A stretch of DNA of 38,417 bases, taken from positions 1 through 38,417 of the forward strand of contig NZ_VJZD01000071.1 in the NCBI RefSeq assembly GCF_009377175.1, read 5' to 3'. A program made the position numbers and the translations under genes. The DNA is from Streptomyces adustus (GTDB lineage: Bacteria; Actinomycetota; Actinomycetes; Streptomycetales; Streptomycetaceae). A model generated the notes under the pieces. It saw only the letters and a list, made by a program, of their open reading frames with translations. It had not been told where the DNA came from and did no database searches. Within the stretch, counting starts at the first letter, position 1. The number at the start of each line of letters is the position of its first letter. This document shows positions 10,035-17,744 of the stretch, piece after piece.

Positions 10035-10137
10035 CCGGCGATCCGGGCTCAACCAGGGCCTGTCCGGGGGAACATGCCGGGCGGTCCGTCGGTAAATACC
10101 TCGACAGCGGGTGCGGTGGTTGGGGATGCTTCGCGCG

Positions 10138-10644
10138 ATGACCAGAATCGACGACACGCCGCCCGCATGGGACGAGCGCACCCAGCTCACCACGTTCCTC
10201 GACTACGCACGGGGCATCGCCCGCGCCAAGTGCGACGGCGTCTCCGCGGAGAACGCCCGCAAGGCGCTCCTGCCGGGCTCACCGCTGATGACCATGAGCG
10301 GAGTGATCAACCACCTCCGCTGGGTCGAGTACTACTGGTTCCAGGTGGTCTTCCTCGGCGAGGAGGACCGGGCCCCCATGACGGATGAGGATCCCGATCG
10401 CGAGATGCGTATCGCCGTCGACTTCCCGCTCACGCAGTTGCTCGACGAGTACGCCGAACACAGCGCCCGCTACCGCGAACTGGTCGCCGGGAACGACCTG
10501 GACAAGCGGGCCGAGAGGACCATCCGCAACGGCCTCCACGTCGACCTGCGCTGGATCCTCCTCCACCTCACCGAGGAGACGGCCCGCCACAACGGCCACC
10601 TGGACATACTGCGCGAGATGCTCGACGGCACGACCGGCAACTAG
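10138..10644 (+). CDS. DinB / DUF664 family protein
   Basis: A 168-residue four-helix-bundle protein of the DinB-like superfamily. The family metal-site pattern is visible: a histidine in the GVINHLRWVEYYWF helix and the C-terminal HLTEETARHNGHLDILRE helix carrying two more histidines. Family members in actinobacteria include mycothiol-dependent transferases and many proteins of unknown reaction, so the activity is open. The ATG at 10138 is chosen over an upstream one at 10111 because family members begin with a short MTR... leader; GGGGAT at about 10122-10127 is a weak ribosome site. It lies downstream of DUF4291 in the same direction with a 103-bp gap. Confidence 0.82.
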   Translation: MTRIDDTPPAWDERTQLTTFLDYARGIARAKCDGVSAENARKALLPGSPLMTMSGVINHLRWVEYYWFQVVFLGEEDRAPMTDEDPDREMRIAVDFPLTQLLDEYAEHSARYRELVAGNDLDKRAERTIRNGLHVDLRWILLHLTEETARHNGHLDILREMLDGTTGN

Positions 10645-10721
10645 ATCCGGCGGAGATCGCGGAGTCCCACTCGAAGATCATTTCGCCGGCGAAGCCTCAG
10701 TGGGTGCGAGCAACGCCGGGC

Positions 10722-10832
10722 TCAGCCCCAGGTCTTGCCCGCCGGTTCCTTGATGGTGCGGTTGATCCGGTTGAAAGGCAAGCCGAACTCGCGGGACTGC
10801 AGCGCCTGTTCGGCAGTGTTCGTGCGCGGCAC
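10722..10832 (-). CDS. Possible 36-residue small protein or gene fragment
   Basis: A minus-strand frame starting at a GTG (10830-10832) and ending in TGA at 10722-10724 encodes a peptide containing NTAEQALQSREFGLPFNR and ending in KEPAGKTWG. Its codon choice is strongly GC-ending like neighbouring genes, which is unexpected for random sequence in an intergenic gap. AAAGGG lies just two bases before the GTG, closer than ideal. I do not recognise the peptide; it may be a real small protein or the tail of a lost gene. It is divergent from the lipoprotein gene. Confidence 0.3.
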   Translation of the reverse strand: MPRTNTAEQALQSREFGLPFNRINRTIKEPAGKTWG

Positions 10833-10901
10833 AACCCTTTCGCGGGGTTATGAGTCTTCGTTCCGCGATCACGTTGTGATCGCGTCGACGAGGAGACCAT
10901 C

Positions 10902-11960
10902 ATCATCGCCATACGCAAGACCCTGACCGCCGGCGCAGTCGTCGGTGTCGTCCTGGCAGGTTCGGCCGCCTGCGGCACCGTGGAGCAGCTCTCCGCCGGG
11001 CAGAAGCTCGACCATGCCTTCGAGGAGCTCGGCAAGGAGAAGTCGATCTCCTTCGAGCTCGACCTCGACACCGACGCGCAGAGTCTGAAGGCGCTGGACG
11101 CCTCGTCGGACCCGGAGCCCGGTGAGGAGATGTCCGACGACATCGCCGAACTGTTCAGTGGCGTGAAGGCCAATGTCACCTTGCAGTCGAAGAAGCCGAT
11201 CGCGGAGTCCGGGGAGAAGGACTACGTCGGCATGTCACTGAAGATCGGCAACAAGGACGGCGATCTCACCGAGTACCGGGTCGTCGGTGACTACACCTAC
11301 ATCCGCTCCGACGTGGACGCCGTCGGCAAGGCGATGGGCTTTCCCGCACCGTCGGCGAAGGACCTGCCGCCGGGGGCGGACGGGCTCAAGAAGGTGCTCC
11401 AGGGCCAGTGGGTGAAGATCAACACCAAGGAGTTCGAGAAGGGCACCGCCGACATGGGAGCGGTGCCGGGTGCGAAGCCCGCGCCGGAGCCCACCCTCGA
11501 TGCCAAGACGCAGCAGCGGCTGCTGGAGGCACTGCGCGGGACCATCGCCCGCGAGGTCGACTTCAGGACGGTCGACGGCAAGGACGGTGCCGAGCGCATC
11601 ACCGCCACCGCTCCGTTCCGCACGCTGATCACCAAGCTTTTCGGCGAGATCCGTCCGCTCGCGAAGAACTTGCCGATGGGCATGGAACTGCCCACGGACA
11701 AGGATCTCAAGGACGCGCCGAACGCCAAGGTCGCGGCCGACTTCACACTCAAGAACGGCGAGCTGACCGAGGTCTCCGTCGACCTCGCCGAGCTGGCCGA
11801 GAACGCGAAGGTGAAGAAGCTGGGCCTGGTGGTGCGGATGGTCGACGGGCAGACACCCACGGCTCCGGCCGGCGCCACCGAGATGGGCGTCGACGAGCTC
11901 CTGGGCGGGTTCGGCGCCGCGATGATGGACCAGGAGGCCTTTTCCGAGGACGCGGCGTAG
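10902..11960 (+). CDS. Secreted lipoprotein with non-standard start codon
   Basis: A cell-surface lipoprotein of about 350 residues. A complete signal sequence is encoded from about 10911: IRKT, then a hydrophobic stretch ending LAGSAAC, with the lipobox cysteine codon at 10971. The mature part begins GTVEQLSAGQKLDHAFE and resembles actinobacterial LppX/LprG-like folds only vaguely, so the function is unknown. The frame has no ATG, GTG or TTG between the in-frame stop TGA at 10851-10853 and the GTG at 10980, and that GTG would discard the signal peptide. A GAGGAG ribosome site at 10890-10895 is followed by ATC ATC ATC GCC ATA, so initiation at an ATC (10902 chosen) or ATA (10911) codon is inferred. 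Alternatively the start has been lost by mutation. Confidence 0.7.
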   Translation: MIAIRKTLTAGAVVGVVLAGSAACGTVEQLSAGQKLDHAFEELGKEKSISFELDLDTDAQSLKALDASSDPEPGEEMSDDIAELFSGVKANVTLQSKKPIAESGEKDYVGMSLKIGNKDGDLTEYRVVGDYTYIRSDVDAVGKAMGFPAPSAKDLPPGADGLKKVLQGQWVKINTKEFEKGTADMGAVPGAKPAPEPTLDAKTQQRLLEALRGTIAREVDFRTVDGKDGAERITATAPFRTLITKLFGEIRPLAKNLPMGMELPTDKDLKDAPNAKVAADFTLKNGELTEVSVDLAELAENAKVKKLGLVVRMVDGQTPTAPAGATEMGVDELLGGFGAAMMDQEAFSEDAA

Positions 11961-11978
11961 GCGAGGGTCTGCGAGCGA

Positions 11979-12001
11979 GGCTCGGGATGGATCACCGAGC
12001 C
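11979..12001. terminator. Short hairpin between convergent genes
   Basis: GGCTCGG at 11979-11985 pairs perfectly with CCGAGCC at 11995-12001 around a nine-base loop. It lies between the end of the lipoprotein gene and the end of the DUF1905 gene, so it could terminate both. There is no T-run and the stem is only seven pairs. Confidence 0.35.
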
Positions 12002-12033
12002 GTGTGCACGGACCCCACCCGGCGGCCGCGAAT

Positions 12034-12354
12034 CTAGCCGGACCGGGGTCCGTGGAGGCGGACCGTCATCTCGACCGTCACGTCGTCTCCCGCCGTGAGG
12101 CCGCTCGGCTTGCGGACGGCCGCTTTGAGAGGCAGCAGGTAGCCGCCGTCCCTGGGGAAGAGCGACGTCGCGAATTCGACCTCTCCGACCCGGGCCTCGA
12201 CCGGGATCACGCCCCAGCCGTAGGTGGCCATCGCGGCCACCTCGCGGATGTCGGCGGACTCCTCGTCCGGCACCCGTACGAAGTAGTACGGCGCCGGGCC
12301 GCGCCATTCGATCACCCGGCCGGAAAAGACGAACTCCATGCGGTCGGTCTCCAT
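12034..12354 (-). CDS. DUF1905 domain protein
   Basis: A 106-residue protein that matches the DUF1905 beta-barrel family over its whole length: FVFSGRVIEWRGPAPYYFVRVP at the start, ATYGWGVIPVEARVG in the middle, and LPLKAAVRKPSGLTAGDDV near the end. The molecular role of DUF1905 is not known. The start at 12354 (METDRM) is the furthest ATG; a second ATG fifteen bases in is also possible. The 361-residue gene lies immediately upstream on the same strand with a 47-bp gap, so the two may be co-transcribed. Confidence 0.82.
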   Translation of the reverse strand: METDRMEFVFSGRVIEWRGPAPYYFVRVPDEESADIREVAAMATYGWGVIPVEARVGEVEFATSLFPRDGGYLLPLKAAVRKPSGLTAGDDVTVEMTVRLHGPRSG

Positions 12355-12401
12355 TCCCGAGAGCGGTCAGGACTCGCGACGGGCCCGGCAGGCACTCCCG
12401 G

Positions 12402-13487
12402 TCAGGAAGTCTGACGGATCCCGTCGCCGGGCGACGTGCGGGCGAACCAGGTCCGTGTCTCGTCCGAGGTCAGGACGCGGGTCAGCTCGGCCGTTCCCGG
12501 GAGAAGCGGGAAGAACCGGTCGGCGTTCCAACTGCGCCGGTACGTCGGCTCGTCGAGCACGAGCAGGCGGCGCCCCTCCACCACGGGGATGTCGTCGGGC
12601 AGCCCCTCGTTCCAGATCCGCTCGCCGTCCGGGGCGAGGAGTTCGAAGGCTCCGGTCGCGATGGTCCGGGTGCGTCCTCGGGCGGGCTCCGGGTCCGTGG
12701 CCAGGCGGACGCTCTCCGCCGACGGCGCATCGCCGGGTATGTGGCCGCCGCCCACGAGGACATGGGCGAGCAGCGTGTGCAACTGGAAGTTGATCCCGAT
12801 ACCGCCGATGCGCACCTCGAACCCGGTCCCCGTGGGCCTGTGCAGCACCACAAGGGGCTCGTCGTCCAGCACCGCCAGCGCATGGGCCAGGCATTTGAGG
12901 TCGTGCCGTGCCAGGGCCGACAGCTCGCGGCAGGCCGGAAGGAGCGCGGACGCGTGCCGTCGGCGTACCTCGGCACTGCGGCAGAGAACGGCCAGCGCGG
13001 GCGGCTGCCACGACTCGATCGAGCACCAGGCCAGCGCCAGCCGCGTGGCCTCGTACGCCTCGCCGCCGAGGCGGGCCAACAGCGCGTCGTCGATGATCTT
13101 CTTGTCCGGCTCCGGCAGTTCGTCGTCGGCCGCGCCGGCGGCGGACCAACGGCGCGCGAACTCCAGTGCGTCGACCAGGTCTTGGTGGACGCCATCGAGA
13201 ATCGGCTCGGCGCAGGCAACCGGATCGGCCCCGCGTTCGACGCAGAGACCTGCCGCCGTCGCCAGCAGCGGCCGCGGGCCGGTCGGCGGGAAGGCCGGGA
13301 GCAGCGCCGCCAACCGGACCCCCGCGGGCACACGTTCGGCGTCCGACGCCGACTGCACACCGTTGATCACGGCCGTGAAGGCACGGCCGGTGCGGTCGCC
13401 GTCGCGAGCGGCGACGGCTTCCTCGAGCTCGGACACCGTGGCGGCGAGGTTCGAAGCCTTCCGCTTCCTCCTGAAGATCACCGGCAT
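12402..13487 (-). CDS. Unrecognised 361-residue cytoplasmic protein
   Basis: I do not recognise a family. The protein starts with a basic segment (FRRKRK), then an acidic-basic helical region. A long alpha-helical, Ala/Leu-rich section of about residues 40-225 is reminiscent of repeat proteins. A beta-rich C-terminal half follows, with GFEVRIGGIGINFQLHTLL and the closing RSWNADRFFPLLPGTAELTRVL. No membrane helix or signal peptide is visible. Codon use is normal for the genome and the ATG start is clear, so it is a real gene. The first half could be a HEAT-like scaffold, but this is inference. Confidence 0.72.
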   Translation of the reverse strand: MPVIFRRKRKASNLAATVSELEEAVAARDGDRTGRAFTAVINGVQSASDAERVPAGVRLAALLPAFPPTGPRPLLATAAGLCVERGADPVACAEPILDGVHQDLVDALEFARRWSAAGAADDELPEPDKKIIDDALLARLGGEAYEATRLALAWCSIESWQPPALAVLCRSAEVRRRHASALLPACRELSALARHDLKCLAHALAVLDDEPLVVLHRPTGTGFEVRIGGIGINFQLHTLLAHVLVGGGHIPGDAPSAESVRLATDPEPARGRTRTIATGAFELLAPDGERIWNEGLPDDIPVVEGRRLLVLDEPTYRRSWNADRFFPLLPGTAELTRVLTSDETRTWFARTSPGDGIRQTS

Positions 13488-13534
13488 ACCTTAGGCCCCA
13501 CGTCCCTCCCGCGTCATCGGACCGGGCGGCCGGA

Positions 13535-14608
13535 TCAAGGGGACACTTCGGCCAGCCGGACCGTCCGGTCCGCGAGGTCGGTGATCCGGACGCCGTCGAA
13601 GCCGAAGACCGCGCTGCGGACCGTGTCGCGCAGCGGGTCCTTCCACCGGGCGGGAATGGAGTCCGCCCCGGTCAGCACACCCGCCACCGAGCCCGCCGTC
13701 GCGCCGTTGGAGTCGGTGTCCAGGCCGCCGCGCACGGTCAGCGCGACGGTCCGGGTGAAATCGCCCTCCCCGTACAGCAGCCCGGCGGTCAGGACGGCGG
13801 CGTTCGGGACGGTGTGGATCCAGCCGAGGCCCGCGGTCTCCTCGGACAGCGTGGCGAGGGTGTCCTCCCAGCCCAGCCGGGCCTCGTGCAGCGAGGTCGC
13901 CCGGCGCACGGTACGGGCCAGCCGGCTGCTCGCCGGGATCACCGTCAGCGCGGTGTCCACGGCGTGCCGCACGGTGGGCGCCGTGAACGCCGCCGCGATC
14001 AGGGCCGCCGCCCACATCGCCCCGTACACCCCGTTGCCGGTGTGCGACAGCACCGCGTCCCGGCGCGCCAGCGCGGCCGCGCGCTGCGGGGCGCCCGGGC
14101 AGGTCCAGCCGTAGATGTCGGCACGGATCAGCGCACCGATCCACTCCTGGTACGGGTTGTCGTACGTCGCCGTCACCGGCGGCCTGAGGCCGTTCGCGAG
14201 GTTGCGGTACGCGGCCCGCTCGGCGGTGAACGTCTGGTGGTACGGCAGCCGCAGCAGCCACAGGTCGCCGACCTGCTCGGTGCTGAAGCCGAAACCGTGG
14301 GTCTCCAGCAGGTCGAGGCCGAGGATCGCGTAGTCGACGTCGTCGTCACGGCAGCTGCCGTCGATGCGGCCGCGGACACAGCTGCGCCACTCGGGGCGCA
14401 GCCGCGCCGCGTCGTCCTCGCTCGCCGGCTCGGGGAGGTAGTCGGTGAGCGGCAGGGCGTCGGCCCGCCGCAGATAGCCGTCGATACGGTCGCGCGTCCA
14501 CTGGTCGCCCTGCTCGACCGGCTTGCCGAGCATGTTGCCCGCGATCCGGCCCAGCCAGCCGCCGAGGACGCGGTCGGCGAGCCGCGGCGCATTGCCCACA
14601 GAGGTCAT
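13535..14608 (-). CDS. ADP-ribosylglycohydrolase family protein
   Basis: A 357-residue hydrolase of the ARH/DraG fold. The N-terminal GGWLGRIAGNMLGKPVE is the family opening, the dinuclear metal site is formed by the DDDVDY motif and by the C-terminal GLDTDSNGATAGSVAG motif. Members remove ADP-ribose from proteins or hydrolyse related glycosidic bonds; bacterial relatives also include crystallin-like proteins of unknown substrate. All metal-binding aspartates appear present, so it should be active. It is divergent from the glycerate kinase gene across 182 bp. TAGACC lies 12 bases upstream of its ATG, but no convincing promoter can be assigned. Confidence 0.88.
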   Translation of the reverse strand: MTSVGNAPRLADRVLGGWLGRIAGNMLGKPVEQGDQWTRDRIDGYLRRADALPLTDYLPEPASEDDAARLRPEWRSCVRGRIDGSCRDDDVDYAILGLDLLETHGFGFSTEQVGDLWLLRLPYHQTFTAERAAYRNLANGLRPPVTATYDNPYQEWIGALIRADIYGWTCPGAPQRAAALARRDAVLSHTGNGVYGAMWAAALIAAAFTAPTVRHAVDTALTVIPASSRLARTVRRATSLHEARLGWEDTLATLSEETAGLGWIHTVPNAAVLTAGLLYGEGDFTRTVALTVRGGLDTDSNGATAGSVAGVLTGADSIPARWKDPLRDTVRSAVFGFDGVRITDLADRTVRLAEVSP

Positions 14609-14790
14609 GGCTTCGGTCTACCCGATTCCGGGGACCGCCGCTCGGCCGCGCGCGGCGTCCGGCACAGCGGGCTGCCAGGGGATTCCCAGGGTTCGGGCGG
14701 GGCATGACGGCGGGCGTGCGCTGCGGTTAAGGTCGCAACGGCGCGACTGGCCCCGACGTGCACGGGCCCGGAGAGCAAGGGGAGTTCGGC

Positions 14791-15942
14791 GTGGTGGACG
14801 CAAGCGTGGACAACACCCGGCGGGTGCTTGTCGCCGCGGACAAGTTCAAGGGGTCGCTGACGGCCGTGGAGGTCGCCGAGCGGGTGACGGCCGGGCTGCG
14901 CCGGGTCGTGCCGGACCTGCGGGTCGAGGCACTGCCCGTGGCCGACGGCGGCGACGGCACCGTGGCCGCGGCGGTCGCCGCCGGGTTCGAGCGGCGGGAG
15001 ATCCGGGTCGCGGGCCCCCTCGGGCAGGAGGTGACGGCCGCGTTCGCGCTGCGCGGCGACACCGCGGTCGTGGAGATGGCGGAGGCGAGCGGGCTGCAAC
15101 GACTGCCCGCGGGCGTCTTCGCCCCGCTCACGGCATCGACGTACGGCTCCGGGGAACTGCTGCGCGGCGCGCTGGACGCGGGAGCGCGGACGATCGTGTT
15201 CGGGGTCGGCGGGAGCGCCACCACCGACGGGGGCGCCGGGATGCTGTCCGCGCTCGGCGCGCGCTTCCTGGACGAGGAGGGCGAGCCGGTGTCGCCCGGC
15301 GGCGGTGGGCTCGGCGGCCTGGCGCGGGCGGACCTGTCGGGTCTGGACCCGCGGCTGGACTCGGTGGAGCTGGTGCTCGCCAGCGACGTCGACAACCCGC
15401 TCACCGGCCCGAAGGGTGCGCCCGCGGTCTACGGTCCGCAGAAGGGGGCCTCGCCGGACGACGTGGAGGCGCTCGACGCCGCGCTGACCCACTACGCGAA
15501 GGTGCTGGAGGCGGCGGTCGGTGCGCGCGCCGCCGAGCACGCGGCGGCGCCCGGGGCGGGGGCGGCGGGCGGTGTCGGCTACGGCGCGCTGCTGCTCGGC
15601 GCGCGCTTCAGGCCCGGCATCGAGGTGATGCTCGACGTCCTCGGCTTCGCGCCCGCGCTGGAGCGGGCCGACCTGGTGATCACCGGTGAGGGTTCGCTGG
15701 ACGAGCAGACCCTGCACGGCAAGGCGCCGGCCGGTGTCGCTGCGGCCGCCCGCGCGGCGGGCAAGGAGGTCGTCGCCGTGTGCGGCCGGCTCGCGCTGCC
15801 GCCCGAGGCGCTCGGCCGGGCCGGGATCCGGCGGGCGTACCCGCTCACGGAGATCGAGCCCGACATCGCCACCTGCATCTCCGAGGCGGGCCCGATCCTG
15901 GAACGCCTGGCAGCCCGGATCGCCACCGACTTCCTGACCTGA
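14791..15942 (+). CDS. Glycerate kinase (GarK/GlxK family)
   Basis: A 383-residue type I glycerate kinase that phosphorylates D-glycerate with ATP, feeding glyoxylate- or serine-derived glycerate into glycolysis. Family motifs are the N-terminal VLVAADKFKGSLTA, LPVADGGDGTVAA, IVFGVGGSATTDGGAGML and the C-terminal ITGEGSLDEQTLHGKAP. The GTG at 14791 is selected because AAGGGGAG at 14777-14784 is seven bases away; earlier in-frame starts lack a ribosome site and extend beyond the family's usual N-terminus. Length agrees with relatives. It is monocistronic and ends in a strong terminator. The glyoxylate released by the ethylmalonyl-CoA pathway next door could supply substrate, but this is inference. 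Confidence 0.93.
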   Translation: MVDASVDNTRRVLVAADKFKGSLTAVEVAERVTAGLRRVVPDLRVEALPVADGGDGTVAAAVAAGFERREIRVAGPLGQEVTAAFALRGDTAVVEMAEASGLQRLPAGVFAPLTASTYGSGELLRGALDAGARTIVFGVGGSATTDGGAGMLSALGARFLDEEGEPVSPGGGGLGGLARADLSGLDPRLDSVELVLASDVDNPLTGPKGAPAVYGPQKGASPDDVEALDAALTHYAKVLEAAVGARAAEHAAAPGAGAAGGVGYGALLLGARFRPGIEVMLDVLGFAPALERADLVITGEGSLDEQTLHGKAPAGVAAAARAAGKEVVAVCGRLALPPEALGRAGIRRAYPLTEIEPDIATCISEAGPILERLAARIATDFLT

Positions 15943-16020
15943 TACCCCCGGTGGTCGTCTGCGGCCGGTGGGGCTCATTCGCGCAGTTCCCCGCGCCCCT
16001 GAAGGGGCGCGCAGAACACA

Positions 16021-16062
16021 GAGAGAGGGGCCCCGGGTCGGAGAACCCGGGGCCCCTCTCTC
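16021..16062. terminator. Bidirectional terminator hairpin
   Basis: An 18-bp perfect stem, GAGAGAGGGGCCCCGGGT at 16021-16038 pairing with 16045-16062, around a six-base loop CGGAGA. It lies between the convergent ends of the glycerate kinase gene and pssA. No long T-run follows on either side, as is common for streptomycete terminators. Confidence 0.85.
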
Positions 16063-16085
16063 GTCCAGCCGAACCCGGCGGAGCG

Positions 16086-16940
16086 CTACGGCAGCTGCGC
16101 CGCCCGCGCCTCGCGCCGGTTGTCGCGGAAGTTGTTCACCCGGCGGGCCGTGGCGAACAGCGGGATGACCGCGCCCATGACCAGCTGGAGCGCACAGCCC
16201 GTCTGGAGCAGCATCTGGCCGCCGGGGGCGTCGAAGGCCCAGGCCGCCAGCAGGCCCATGCTGAGCACGATCCAGACGAGCACCGCCCCGGCGAGCCGGC
16301 CGCGCGGCTTCGGGTACTCGACCCGGCTGACCATCAGCCAGGCGGTGCCCAGGATCGCCAGCAGCGTGGCCACGAAGGGGAGCTCCAGCAGGACGATCGA
16401 GACGACCGTCAGCGCGCCGAAGGGGCTCGGCATGCCCTGGAACATGCCGTTCTTGACCGTCACGCAGGAGAACCTGGCGAGCCGCAGGACGACCGCCAGC
16501 AGCACCACGATCGCACCCACCGCCGCCACGCGCTGGTACGCGTCGTCCGCGACCATGCCGTAGACGAGGACGAAGTAGGCCGGCGCCAGGCCGAAGCTGA
16601 TCAGGTCGGAGAGGTTGTCCAGCTCCGCGCCCATCGGGGAGGAGCGCAGCTTCCGCGCCACCAGGCCGTCGAAGAGGTCGAAGACCGCCGCGCACAGCAT
16701 CAGGATGACGGCGGTGGCCGCGCTGTGGCGGGCCATGCCGGATTCCTGGCTGCCGGTGAGGTGCGGGATCAGGATGCCGGTGGTGGTGAAGTACACCGCC
16801 ATGAAGCCGCACGTGGCGTTGCCGAGCGTCAGCGTGTCCGCTATCGACAGGCGGAGAGAAAGAGGCATCTCCTCCTCGTCGTCCACCTCGTCGGCCTCGG
16901 GCACCCAGCCTGCCTGGGTCTCCGGATCAATCACGGTCAA
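16086..16940 (-). CDS. pssA: CDP-diacylglycerol--serine O-phosphatidyltransferase
   Basis: A 284-residue multi-span membrane enzyme that makes phosphatidylserine from CDP-diacylglycerol and L-serine. The full CDP-alcohol phosphotransferase signature is present: Asp88, Asp91-Gly92, Ala95-Arg96, Gly104, Asp108 and Asp112. About eight hydrophobic segments follow an acidic N-terminal tail. The start overlaps the end of psd by 14 bases, so psd and pssA form a translationally coupled operon covering both steps of phosphatidylethanolamine synthesis. Class II PssA enzymes such as this belong to the same pathway as the neighbouring decarboxylase in actinobacteria. Confidence 0.94.
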   Translation of the reverse strand: MTVIDPETQAGWVPEADEVDDEEEMPLSLRLSIADTLTLGNATCGFMAVYFTTTGILIPHLTGSQESGMARHSAATAVILMLCAAVFDLFDGLVARKLRSSPMGAELDNLSDLISFGLAPAYFVLVYGMVADDAYQRVAAVGAIVVLLAVVLRLARFSCVTVKNGMFQGMPSPFGALTVVSIVLLELPFVATLLAILGTAWLMVSRVEYPKPRGRLAGAVLVWIVLSMGLLAAWAFDAPGGQMLLQTGCALQLVMGAVIPLFATARRVNNFRDNRREARAAQLP

Positions 16941-17574
16941 TGCGAGTCACCCCAGCCACGGTCTTCTGACCGACCTCGACCGCGACCTCCACGCCCTCGG
17001 GCAGGTAGATGTCGACACGCGAGCCGAAGCGGATCAGGCCAATCCGGTCGCCCTGCTCGACCTTCGTGCCCTGCGGGATGTAGGGCACGATGCGGCGGGC
17101 GACGGCGCCGGCGATCTGGATCATCTCGATGTCACCGAGTTCGGTGTCGAAATGCCAGACCACGCGCTCGTTGTTCTCGCTCTCCTTGTTGAACGCCGGA
17201 ACGAACCCGCCGGGGATGTGCTCGACCGACGTCACGGTCCCGGCCAGCGGCGCACGGTTCACGTGGACGTTGAGCGGGCTCATGAAGATGGCGACGCGGG
17301 TCCGGCCGTCCTTCCACGGCATGATGCTCTGCACCACACCGTCGGCGGGCGAGATGACCCGGCCCTGCGTGATCTCGCGCTCCGGGTCACGGAAGAACCA
17401 CAGCATGCCCGCGGCGAGCGCGGTCGCGGGCACGGCGACGGCCTTGGCGGCACCGGAGCGGCGCGCGCGGGCCAGGCTGAGGGCGGCGGTGGCGACGGTC
17501 GGGAGAAGCCACGGCGATGCTCCGCGCGCGAGGCGGACCCGGCCGCGAGGTGCAGAGGACTGGCTGTGGGGCAT
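16927..17574 (-). CDS. psd: Phosphatidylserine decarboxylase proenzyme
   Basis: A 215-residue proenzyme of the short (type II) Psd form. It decarboxylates phosphatidylserine to phosphatidylethanolamine with a pyruvoyl group created by self-cleavage. The cleavage site is the Gly184-Ser185 pair in RFGSRVDIYLP near the C-terminus, and the catalytic SPADGVV and FMSPLNVHVNR motifs are intact. One or two hydrophobic segments near residues 25-65 anchor it to the membrane. The ATG at 17574 is preceded on the minus strand by GAAGG; an in-frame ATG 27 codons upstream lacks support. It is the first gene of the psd-pssA unit. Confidence 0.94.
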   Translation of the reverse strand: MPHSQSSAPRGRVRLARGASPWLLPTVATAALSLARARRSGAAKAVAVPATALAAGMLWFFRDPEREITQGRVISPADGVVQSIMPWKDGRTRVAIFMSPLNVHVNRAPLAGTVTSVEHIPGGFVPAFNKESENNERVVWHFDTELGDIEMIQIAGAVARRIVPYIPQGTKVEQGDRIGLIRFGSRVDIYLPEGVEVAVEVGQKTVAGVTRIDRD

Positions 17575-17697
17575 GGATGACCTTCGTAGCGGATGATGCC
17601 GCGCTATATCAGGGGACGGCGGCTTTCCGGCGATCGTAGCGGCTAAGAGCCGCAACTGGGTAAGTCGGGAACCTTAGTCGACGGCTGGAGACCGATG

Positions 17698-17734
17698 ACG
17701 GGGTGTGATCTTCTTCTCTAAGAAAACACCCCGT
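17698..17734 (-). terminator. Terminator of the ethylmalonyl-CoA operon
   Basis: ACGGGGTGT at 17698-17706 pairs perfectly with ACACCCCGT at 17726-17734, and within the loop TTCTT and AAGAA form a second stem. It begins 10 bp beyond the stop of mcd on the minus strand and lies upstream of psd. It should therefore separate the pathway operon from the phospholipid operon, although the absence of a T-run leaves read-through possible. Confidence 0.7.
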
Positions 17735-17744
17735 AGCCGGACAA

